DNA from: Selenomonas sp.
GTDB lineage: Bacteria; Bacillota_C; Negativicutes; Selenomonadales; Selenomonadaceae
Direction: 5' to 3'
Length of the DNA: 6,864 bases
Assembly: GCA_017940705.1 (NCBI GenBank)
Contig: JAGAYB010000047.1
Span: forward strand, 1 to 6,864
Positions 1 through 5,973 of the stretch are shown piece after piece (position 1 is the stretch's first letter; every line of letters begins with the position of its first letter). Both the position numbers and the translations under genes were made by a program. A model generated the notes under the pieces. It saw only the letters and a program-made list of their open reading frames with translations, ran no database searches and was not told the origin of the DNA.

Positions 1-198
1 ATATACGGCCTCCATAAACGCTAAGTGCAAAATTCCTGAAGCCTCATCCTTTAGTTCCTGTCCACAAGCTGTGTGTTGATAGCGACGGGCCATCTTTTTC
101 AACAAGCCGGCATAGGCCAGCAATAATTTTTCGCAGGCCTCCGTTTGTCCGTTCTTGGCCTGCTGTATTAAGTCGTTTTCCTGCTCGATAGTATACAT
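1..198 (-). CDS. Sigma-70 region 2-like protein, N-terminal part (cut by window edge)
   Basis: Reading leftward from an ATG at 198-196 gives 66 open codons to the window edge, so only the N-terminus is present. Residues 9-26 (DLIQQAKNGQTEACEKLL) followed by AYAGLLKKMARRY (28-40) match the pattern of sigma-70 region 2 helices: an acidic start, 'AKNGD.EA', then a basic helix. Residues 48-66 (ELKDEASGILHLAFMEAVY) match the 'DL.QEG...L.EAI' helix that binds core polymerase. This suggests an ECF-like or other alternative sigma factor, or a region-2-only regulator such as those on conjugative elements. Region 4 and the promoter-binding residues lie outside the window, so activity cannot be judged. 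The start is supported by an AAAGGAG ribosome binding site 8 bases upstream. The gene diverges from the RpiR regulator and nothing visible ties it to sugar metabolism. Confidence 0.65.
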   Translation of the reverse strand, partial: MYTIEQENDLIQQAKNGQTEACEKLLLAYAGLLKKMARRYQHTACGQELKDEASGILHLAFMEAVY

Positions 199-206
199 AC
201 TTACCG

Positions 207-213
207 CTCCTTT
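207..213 (-). promoter_or_regulatory. Ribosome binding site of the sigma-like gene
   Basis: AAAGGAG on the minus strand lies 8 bases before the ATG at 198. This is a strong Shine-Dalgarno match and fixes that start codon. I could not identify a convincing -35/-10 pair for this gene in the 199-336 intergenic region. Confidence 0.75.
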
Positions 214-282
214 CCGTGTCTTAGTTTAGGCTGCTGTTTACGGAGGCGCGAGGGCGGAATGATGGTCAATTCCTGTAAATAT

Positions 283-312
283 TTGGCTGAAACGGCCAGA
301 TTTTGCTATAAT
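283..312 (+). promoter_or_regulatory. Sigma-A/sigma-70 promoter of the RpiR-family regulator
   Basis: A -35-like TTGGCT (283-288) is followed after 18 bases by a perfect -10 TATAAT (307-312). The -10 is preceded by TGC at 304-306, making an extended -10 (TGnTATAAT). Transcription would begin near 319. The start codon at 337 would then follow a leader of only about 18 bases carrying the ribosome binding site. The promoter lies downstream of the more distal in-frame ATG at 259, which argues against that ATG being used. Confidence 0.7.
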
Positions 313-324
313 CAGAGAAGAAAC

Positions 325-330
325 GGGGGG
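325..330 (+). promoter_or_regulatory. Ribosome binding site of the RpiR-family regulator
   Basis: A run of six G after AAAC lies 6 bases before the ATG at 337. It can pair with the C-rich anti-SD of 16S rRNA. By contrast, the upstream in-frame ATG at 259 lies before the promoter. Confidence 0.6.
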
Positions 331-336
331 ATTGCC

Positions 337-1128
337 ATGCGAATTGAAGAAATCATCAACAAGCACCGCTTGGAACTAAATGACACGGACATGGTCATTT
401 ATAAATATATATTGCAGCATCGGGCGGCTGTCCGGCATATATCCATCCATGAGCTGGCCAGGGCCTGTGCGGTTTCGTCCACCACCATCGTGCGCTTTGC
501 CCAGAAACTGGGCTTTGATGGCTTTGGAGAATTAAAAGCCGTTTTGAAGATGGAGGAGGCAGCGCAAAGTGTCTATAGTGATGACGTGCTGAAGGATTTG
601 CAGAAATTCTACTCCCAGACCTCAGCCAAGGTGTTCAAACGTAATTTTGACAGCGCCAGCCGACTGATGCACGAGGCCAACCGCGTCTTTGTTTTTGCTT
701 CCGGCTATGTGCAGAGTAATGTGGCACAGGAACTGAAACGGCTGTTCTTCTATGACAACGTCCTGATTTATGAAATCAGCGGGCAGGAGGAATTCCTGTC
801 CCTGACCAGCAGTCTTACCGCAGATGACCTCTTTATCTTTGTATCCCTGTCCGGGGAAACCCCGGTGGTGGTGGAATTTGCCCAGCGGCTGAAGCTACTG
901 GATGTGCCCTTTATCTCCATTACGAAACTGCATGACAACACGCTGGCCAGCCTGTCCACGGTCAACCTCTATGTCTCGCCGGCCCGGTTTCAGCTCTATG
1001 AAAATGAAGACGAGCATATCGCTTTTCAATCCATGCTGCCGTACTTTATGCTGGTGGAGGTCTGGTATGTGAAATACCGTATGTACCTGCGCCAGCAAAG
1101 GGGCGGTACCAAAGTACAGGAAATGTAA
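337..1128 (+). CDS. RpiR/MurR-family transcriptional regulator (HTH plus SIS domain)
   Basis: A 263-residue protein with the usual RpiR family length and layout. Residues 1-77 form the N-terminal DNA-binding domain. Its helix-turn-helix is at about 36-60, containing SIHELARACAVSSTTIVRF and then the family-typical QKLGFDGFGELK. Residues about 115-250 form a SIS sugar-isomerase-like domain, which in this family binds a phosphosugar. VFVFASGYVQSNVAQE (117-132) and VSLSGETPVVVE (169-180) correspond to its phosphate-contacting loops. Family members act as cytoplasmic repressors or activators of neighbouring sugar operons. From its position ahead of a PTS-glucosidase operon, I infer that it regulates that operon in response to a sugar phosphate, probably glucose 6-phosphate or the phosphorylated disaccharide. 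The start at 337 is preferred because an extended -10 promoter (307-312) and a G-rich ribosome binding site sit between it and an in-frame ATG at 259. An intrinsic terminator follows the gene. No specific orthologue is recognised. Confidence 0.9.
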   Translation: MRIEEIINKHRLELNDTDMVIYKYILQHRAAVRHISIHELARACAVSSTTIVRFAQKLGFDGFGELKAVLKMEEAAQSVYSDDVLKDLQKFYSQTSAKVFKRNFDSASRLMHEANRVFVFASGYVQSNVAQELKRLFFYDNVLIYEISGQEEFLSLTSSLTADDLFIFVSLSGETPVVVEFAQRLKLLDVPFISITKLHDNTLASLSTVNLYVSPARFQLYENEDEHIAFQSMLPYFMLVEVWYVKYRMYLRQQRGGTKVQEM

Positions 1129-1156
1129 CAAAATACAGCTCGGGGGCTATGTGCCG

Positions 1157-1192
1157 AAAGACCGTCAGCTTATTGCGCTGACGGTTCTTTTT
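1157..1192 (+). terminator. Intrinsic terminator after the regulator gene
   Basis: A perfect 9-bp stem, ACCGTCAGC (1161-1169) with GCTGACGGT (1177-1185), encloses a 7-base loop. A T-rich tract TTCTTTTT (1185-1192) follows directly, and As at 1157-1159 partly face it. The hairpin starts 32 bases after the stop codon at 1126-1128. It separates the regulator from the PTS operon, which suggests separate promoters or partial readthrough. Confidence 0.85.
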
Positions 1193-1232
1193 GTGTATTC
1201 TGTGTTTAGCGAGGTAATTCAAGAAAAAATAT

Positions 1233-1238
1233 AGGGGG
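1233..1238 (+). promoter_or_regulatory. Ribosome binding site of the PTS gene
   Basis: AGGGGG lies 7 bases before the ATG at 1246. Between the upstream terminator and this site (1193-1232) the sequence is AT-rich, but I find no clear -35/-10 pair or inverted repeat. The operon promoter and the regulator's operator are therefore not identified. Confidence 0.65.
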
Positions 1239-1245
1239 CTTTAAC

Positions 1246-3363
1246 ATGACAATCAGCAAAGACCGTCTTATGCAGGGGATGCAGCGGTTCGGCGGTGCTA
1301 TGTACACGCCGGTAATCCTGTTTGCTTTCTTTGGTCTGACGGTAGCACTGTCAATTATCTGCAAGAATCAGGGGCTATTGGGGAGTATAGCTGCTGAGGG
1401 AACTGTATGGTACGATTTTTGGTATGTGGTGGAGCAGGGAGCATGGACGGTTTTCTCCCAGATGCCCATTCTGTTTGCCATCGCCGTGCCCATCGGCTTT
1501 GCAAAAAAAGAGCCGGCGCGCTGCGCGATGGAGTCCTTTGTTATCTACATGATATTCAATTATTTTATTGCCGGTTTCCTGACCCTGCACGGGGCGTACT
1601 TCGGTGTTGACTACAGCCAGAATGCCGGTGCCGGTACAGGGCTGGCTATGATTGCCAATATCAAGACTTTGGACATGGGTATGCTGGGGGCTATATTTAT
1701 CGCCTGTGTGACAGCTTACCTGCACAATCGCTTTTATGACACCAACATTCCCGACTGGCTGGGAATTTTCAAGGGCCCGGCCTTTGTCGTAGCAGTAGGC
1801 TTTGCGCTGATGATTCCGGTGGCGTTTGCCTTTTGTCTGGTTTGGCCGGCTGTGCAGCACGGCATTATGCAGTTTCAGGATTTCTTAAAGACCAGCGGCC
1901 TTTTAGGTGTCTGGGCCTACACTTTTTCCGAAAGAATCCTCCTGCCTGCTGGACTGCATCACTTCATCTATCTGCCGTTTATCTTCGGGCCGGCTGTTTG
2001 CGATGGCGGCATACAGGCATATTGGCTGCAGCATTTAAATGATTTTGCCACCAGCGCCCAGAGCCTGAAGGAACTTTTCCCGGCCGGCGGTTTTGCCCTG
2101 CATGGCAGCTCCAAGATATTCGGCCTGCCCGGTGCCGCTCTGGCCATTTATATGTGCGCCAAACCGGAAAAGCGGAAGAAAACGGCTGCACTCCTGATTC
2201 CGGCAACATTGACTGCCGTTATCTGCGGTATCACGGAGCCGCTGGAATTCACCTTCCTGTTTGTGGCACCGCTGCTTTATCTCGTGCATGCCGTACTGGC
2301 TGCCTGCCTGTCGGCTGCTCTGTATGCCATCGGTCTGGCCGGCAACTTCGGCGGCGGCCTTATTGATGCCTTTGTACAGAACTGGATTCCGCTGTTCCAG
2401 TACCATGCCGGTACATACATTATGCAAATCGTTATCGGCTTGTGCTTCACGGCGATATATTTTGTCGTATTCCGCACATTGATTTTGAAGTTTGATTATG
2501 CTACGCCGGGACGCACGGCTGATGATGTAGAAGACAAACTCTTCTCCAAGGCTGAGTATCAGGCTAAAAAAGAAATGGAAGAAATGGGTCTGGCTGACAA
2601 CGCACTGGCCATCAAAGCCAAGGTATTTCTGGATTGTCTGGGCGGCCCGGACAACATCAGGGAAGTAACCAACTGTGCAACCCGTCTGCGTGTGACGGTA
2701 GCTGACCCTGACAAGGTGGCCGCTGTAGGCAAATTCACCAAAGCCGGTGCTTTCGGGCTGGTGAAAAACGGCAAGGCTGTACAGGTCATTGTGGGTCTTT
2801 CCGTACCGCAGGTGCGCAGCTATTTCGATGCCCTGCTGAAAGGCGAAAAGATTGCAGGCACGGCACCGGCAACCGAGAAACAGCCGGAAAAAGCCTTGGA
2901 CAGCAGTCTGGCCATGAAGTTAAACGCCTGTGTATCCGGGCGGCTTATTGACATGAGTGAAGTTCAGGATGATATGTTTTCCCAAAAGATGATGGGGGAC
3001 GGCATTGCTATTGAGCCGGAAGGTGATATGGTACTGGCTCCGGCAGATGCGGAAGTGACCATGATTATGGAAGAAAGCCTGCATGCTATCGGCCTGCGCC
3101 TGCAGAACGGCGCTGAACTGCTTATCCATGTCGGCATTGATACGGTGAAATTAAACGGCGAAGGATTTTCGGCATTAGTCAAGGCCGGTGACAAGGTCAA
3201 GGCTGGCACACCGCTGCTGAAATTTGACCAGGAGGTCATCAAGGCCGCCGGGTACAAGACAACGGTGATTATGGCTGTGACTAACTCCGGTGATTATCCG
3301 CAAATGCAGAAACATGAGGACGCCGCGGTGACTGTCGGGGAAACGCCGGTGCTGGTATTTTAA
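1246..3363 (+). CDS. PTS alpha-glucoside-type permease, EIICBA fused on one chain
   Basis: A 705-residue membrane protein that imports and phosphorylates a sugar. Residues about 10-415 are the EIIC channel with many hydrophobic segments. GITEPLEF (328-335) is the hallmark of the glucose-superfamily EIIC, and AGLHHF (235-240) lies in a conserved loop. Residues about 455-535 are EIIB, with the phosphorylated cysteine C477 in the motif TNCATRLRV. After a Pro/Ala/Glu/Lys linker (about 533-556), residues about 560-705 are a Crr-type EIIA. It shows H613 (ESLHAIGL) and H628 (LLIHVGIDTVKLNGEGF), corresponding to the two active-site histidines, the second being the one phosphorylated. The EIIC and EIIB parts resemble alpha-glucoside permeases (AglA, MalB, GlvC type) more than the trehalose permease TreB, which carries EIIB at the N-terminus. 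The built-in EIIA means HPr can phosphorylate it directly. The substrate is probably an alpha-linked glucose disaccharide, which the downstream glucosidase supports, but it is not certain. Confidence 0.92.
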   Translation: MTISKDRLMQGMQRFGGAMYTPVILFAFFGLTVALSIICKNQGLLGSIAAEGTVWYDFWYVVEQGAWTVFSQMPILFAIAVPIGFAKKEPARCAMESFVIYMIFNYFIAGFLTLHGAYFGVDYSQNAGAGTGLAMIANIKTLDMGMLGAIFIACVTAYLHNRFYDTNIPDWLGIFKGPAFVVAVGFALMIPVAFAFCLVWPAVQHGIMQFQDFLKTSGLLGVWAYTFSERILLPAGLHHFIYLPFIFGPAVCDGGIQAYWLQHLNDFATSAQSLKELFPAGGFALHGSSKIFGLPGAALAIYMCAKPEKRKKTAALLIPATLTAVICGITEPLEFTFLFVAPLLYLVHAVLAACLSAALYAIGLAGNFGGGLIDAFVQNWIPLFQYHAGTYIMQIVIGLCFTAIYFVVFRTLILKFDYATPGRTADDVEDKLFSKAEYQAKKEMEEMGLADNALAIKAKVFLDCLGGPDNIREVTNCATRLRVTVADPDKVAAVGKFTKAGAFGLVKNGKAVQVIVGLSVPQVRSYFDALLKGEKIAGTAPATEKQPEKALDSSLAMKLNACVSGRLIDMSEVQDDMFSQKMMGDGIAIEPEGDMVLAPADAEVTMIMEESLHAIGLRLQNGAELLIHVGIDTVKLNGEGFSALVKAGDKVKAGTPLLKFDQEVIKAAGYKTTVIMAVTNSGDYPQMQKHEDAAVTVGETPVLVF

Positions 3364-3399
3364 GGGCTGGCTGTCAGGCAGCAGAGAATAGAGGTAACT

Positions 3400-5079
3400 A
3401 TGAGTAACTTGAAATGGTGGCAGAAAACCAATGTCTATCAGGTATATCCCAAGAGTTTCCTTGATACCACGGGCAGCGGCACAGGTGACCTAAATGGTAT
3501 CACGGCTAAACTGGACTACTTGAAGGAACTGGGGACGGGAGCTGTCTGGCTGACGCCGGTATACCCCTCGCCCATGGTGGATAACGGTTATGATATCGCG
3601 GATTTCACGGGCATTGACCCTGCTTATGGCAGCATGGCCGATATGGAACGGCTTATCGCCGAGGGAAAGCGCAGGGATATACGGATAGTGATGGATTTGG
3701 TGTATAACCACACATCGGATAAACATCCGTGGTTCGTGGATTCGGCCAGCGCCCGGGACAGTGAGCACAGCGATTGGTACATCTGGCGCGACCCGAAACA
3801 TGACGGCGCGCCGCCGACGAACTGGCGCTCCATCTTTGGCGGCAGTGCCTGGACATGGTGCGAAAAACGGCAGCAGTATTATCTGCATACCTTCGCGGCG
3901 GCGCAGCCCGATTTGAACTGGGAAAATCCGGCTGTGCGCCGGGCACTGTATGATGCGGCTAATTTCTGGCTGGATAAGGGCGTGGGCGGTTTCCGCATAG
4001 ATGCCATTGTCTATATCAAAAAGCCGGCACAGTTTGTTGACGGCGAGCCGGACAGTGATGACGGCATGGTCAATATTCATAGCATGATTGCCAATACGCC
4101 GGGTATTTTGGATTTGCTCCATGAATTCAAGGCCGAGGTCTTTGACGGCCACGATATTTTTACCGTGGCTGAGGCCAATGGCGTTGCGCCGCAGGATTTG
4201 CCATATTGGGTGGGCGCTGAGGGCGTATTTGATATGCTCTTTGAGTTTTCCCACATGAATCTGGAATTTCCGCATGGGGAGTTGTGGGGGCAGGCGACAG
4301 GGTACACCCCTGCGATTATCCCCAAACTGAAAAAAGTGCTCTTTGCCAGTCAGCAGGCGACGGCAAAACAGGGCTGGTATCCCATTTTCTTTGAAAATCA
4401 CGACCAAATGCGCTGTGTGCGGCATTTCTTCCCTGATGAGGCAGATAGAAAAATGGCGGCCAAAGCTATGGCTGTCCTGCTGTTCACCCTGAGGGGAACG
4501 CCCTTTATTTACGAGGGGCAGGAACTGGGCATGGATAATACAGCATGGGACAGCATTGACGCCTATAATGATATTTCCTCTCATGGGCAGTACGCACTGG
4601 CTATGTCAGAGGGGCACAGTGCGGACGAGGCCTTGCGGATTGTCCACCGCTACAGCCGGGATAATGCCCGGACACCGCTGCAGTGGACACAGGCGGAAAA
4701 TGCCGGCTTTAGTACAGGCACGCCATGGCTGCCGGTACATGAGGACTTTGCTGACTGCTGCGTCGCTGGCGAGATAAAAGATGAGACATCAGTGCTGAAC
4801 TTTTATCGCAGTCTTGTCAGCCTGCGCTATGACAGCGAGGCTGCCGAGGTCTTGCAGCAGGGCAGCTTTGTACCGCTTTTGGTTGCTGATGATAGCATTA
4901 TGGCCTTTAAACGCGTCCTGAGGGACTGCTGTGTTTATACACTGGTGAACTTCACCGGCAGGGAGCAAAGCTATGAACTGCCGGAATTGGCAGAAGCCAG
5001 CCTGCTGCGGAGCAATGCTTCCGGCAGCAGGCCGGGCCTGTCGCGGCCATGGGAGGCCGTTATCTACATAGGGAAATAA
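3400..5079 (+). CDS. GH13 alpha-glucosidase (trehalose-6-phosphate hydrolase / oligo-1,6-glucosidase group)
   Basis: A 559-residue cytoplasmic glycosidase with no signal peptide and the usual length for the TreC/MalL group. Residues about 1-480 form the (beta/alpha)8 barrel with inserted domain B, and about 485-559 form the C-terminal beta domain. Conserved GH13 regions are visible. DLVYNHTS (99-106) is region I and GGFRIDAI (196-203) carries the nucleophile D201. FTVAEANG (254-261) carries the acid/base E258, and FFENHDQMR (330-338) carries the transition-state stabiliser D335. QPDLNWENP (169-177) is typical of exo-acting alpha-glucosidases. The N-terminal PKSF.DTTGSGTGDL (17-31) and NWRS.FGGSAW (141-151) resemble trehalose-6-phosphate hydrolase. 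However, FEFSHMNLEFPHGELW (281-296) resembles enzymes for unphosphorylated oligosaccharides, and A202 after the nucleophile is the small residue reported for alpha-1,4-acting relatives. It follows the PTS gene by 36 bases, with AGAGG 5 bases before ATG. The exact substrate is unresolved. Confidence 0.88.
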   Translation: MSNLKWWQKTNVYQVYPKSFLDTTGSGTGDLNGITAKLDYLKELGTGAVWLTPVYPSPMVDNGYDIADFTGIDPAYGSMADMERLIAEGKRRDIRIVMDLVYNHTSDKHPWFVDSASARDSEHSDWYIWRDPKHDGAPPTNWRSIFGGSAWTWCEKRQQYYLHTFAAAQPDLNWENPAVRRALYDAANFWLDKGVGGFRIDAIVYIKKPAQFVDGEPDSDDGMVNIHSMIANTPGILDLLHEFKAEVFDGHDIFTVAEANGVAPQDLPYWVGAEGVFDMLFEFSHMNLEFPHGELWGQATGYTPAIIPKLKKVLFASQQATAKQGWYPIFFENHDQMRCVRHFFPDEADRKMAAKAMAVLLFTLRGTPFIYEGQELGMDNTAWDSIDAYNDISSHGQYALAMSEGHSADEALRIVHRYSRDNARTPLQWTQAENAGFSTGTPWLPVHEDFADCCVAGEIKDETSVLNFYRSLVSLRYDSEAAEVLQQGSFVPLLVADDSIMAFKRVLRDCCVYTLVNFTGREQSYELPELAEASLLRSNASGSRPGLSRPWEAVIYIGK

Positions 5080-5084
5080 GGTGA
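5078..5084 (+). promoter_or_regulatory. Ribosome binding site overlapping the glucosidase stop codon
   Basis: AAGGTGA includes the last two bases of the upstream TAA stop (5077-5079) and lies 4 bases before the ATG at 5089. The overlap indicates that the phosphatase is translated in tandem with, and perhaps coupled to, the glucosidase. Confidence 0.6.
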
Positions 5085-5088
5085 AAAC

Positions 5089-5862
5089 ATGAAAATTGGT
5101 GCCAGTGACTATGACGGAACCCTCTTTCGGCAAAACAGAATTGCGGCAGAGGATGTGGCCGGGGTCAAAGCATGGCGGCAGGCCGGTAATAAGTTCGGGG
5201 TGGTCAGCGGCCGTGATTACGGTATGCTCATGCCCCAGCTGGACTATTATGGGATAGAGTCTGATTATGCGGTATGCAATAACGGCGGCATAATCTTCCG
5301 GGGCGATGGGACGCCCTTGTGGCAGGGCAGTATTCCCTTGCCGGTGCTGGCGGACATCGTCCGCGACCCCGGAGTAGACCGTTCCTTCCACTTCGCTTTT
5401 TCGGCGGAAGACAGAACCTTTTTATATCATGAACAGGAAGGTTCATGGATTACACGGGAGGCGCAGGAATGGAATTTCCCGATTGTAAAAATCACGGAAA
5501 GCGACATTTTGGGACTGCCGCAGATTCATCAGTTTTGTCTGGGGTATCATCAGGCAGACGAGGCTGACCGGGTCAGTGAGGCTGTCAATGCACAGTTTGG
5601 CCGCTGGGTGCATGCGTATCCCAACGGCTGCAGTGTGGACATCACCCCGGCAGGCGTCAGCAAGAGTCAGGGCATAAACAAATTGCTGGAGCTGATGGGC
5701 TGGCAGGGGGCAGAGGTCTATGCTATCGGTGATGAAACAAATGACCTGCCCATGCTGGAAGCCTTCCAGGGCTTTACGGTAGAAACGGCGCGTCTGGCTA
5801 TACAGGACAAAGCCCGGGCAGTGTACAGCAGTGTGGGAGATATGCTTTTAAGCAATATCTGA
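5089..5862 (+). CDS. Cof-type HAD-IIB phosphatase
   Basis: A 257-residue haloacid dehalogenase-superfamily phosphatase of the Cof/YidA-like IIB class, expected to be a Mg2+-dependent cytoplasmic enzyme acting on sugar phosphates or similar small molecules. Motif I is SDYDGT (6-11), with nucleophile D7 and acid/base D9. Motif II is VVSGR (38-42), with S40. Motif III is K192 in AGVSKSQGI. Motif IV is IGDETNDLPML (213-223), with D215 and D219. The CNNGG segment (63-67) is also typical of the class. The C2-type cap domain lies between motifs II and III, at about 80-185. It starts 9 bases after the glucosidase stop, so it belongs to the same operon. By context it may dephosphorylate the PTS product (compare maltose-6'-phosphate phosphatase in Enterococcus, an unrelated family) or relieve sugar-phosphate stress. 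The sequence alone does not give the substrate. Confidence 0.9.
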   Translation: MKIGASDYDGTLFRQNRIAAEDVAGVKAWRQAGNKFGVVSGRDYGMLMPQLDYYGIESDYAVCNNGGIIFRGDGTPLWQGSIPLPVLADIVRDPGVDRSFHFAFSAEDRTFLYHEQEGSWITREAQEWNFPIVKITESDILGLPQIHQFCLGYHQADEADRVSEAVNAQFGRWVHAYPNGCSVDITPAGVSKSQGINKLLELMGWQGAEVYAIGDETNDLPMLEAFQGFTVETARLAIQDKARAVYSSVGDMLLSNI

Positions 5863-5973
5863 GGACAGTCCCTGATTATTTAAAAATATTCTGCGATTGC
5901 AGGCAGGAACTTTCTTTTCTTTAAGCGTATATTATCAATTAAGATTACGTATTTTGGAAAGGAAGTGTCTGCT
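5863..5973 (+). other. AT-rich intergenic region after the sugar operon
   Basis: These 111 bases hold the likely break between the sugar operon and the next gene. TATATT (5928-5933) or TATTAT (5930-5935) could serve as a -10 for the downstream gene, but no good -35 sits at the right distance. CTGC-GATT-GCAG (5891-5902) could form only a 4-bp hairpin, and the T-rich tract at 5911-5922 begins 8 bases later. That is not a convincing terminator. The operon end is therefore inferred from the gap and the change of gene type. Confidence 0.3.
5958..5963 (+). promoter_or_regulatory. Ribosome binding site deciding the start at 5974
   Basis: AAAGGA, followed by AG, lies 10 bases before the ATG at 5974. 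An in-frame GTG at 5965 is almost touching this site, too close to be initiated from it. The ATG at 5974 is therefore the better start. Confidence 0.65.

Noticed and set aside
284..298. Short inverted repeat TGGC-7-GCCA overlapping the -35 of the regulator promoter
   Set aside because: The arms are only 4 bp and not extended by flanking bases. This is easily due to chance and not enough to call an operator.
289..302. Possible catabolite-responsive element (TGAAACGG...) near the regulator promoter
   Set aside because: It lacks the central CG at the right position and the palindromic second half of the cre consensus.
3490..4584. A 364-codon open frame antisense to the glucosidase gene
   Set aside because: It lies entirely inside a well-supported GH13 gene, has a low-complexity His/Arg/Pro/Ile-rich translation, and matches no family that I recognise. 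Long antisense frames arise from codon bias.
4789..5391. A 200-codon minus-strand open frame spanning the glucosidase-phosphatase junction
   Set aside because: Both plus-strand genes have intact catalytic motifs across the region, and the minus frame shows no recognisable domain.
5891..5922. Small hairpin CTGC-GATT-GCAG followed by T-rich sequence as a terminator of the sugar operon
   Set aside because: A 4-bp stem with 8 bases between it and the T-tract does not fit an intrinsic terminator.
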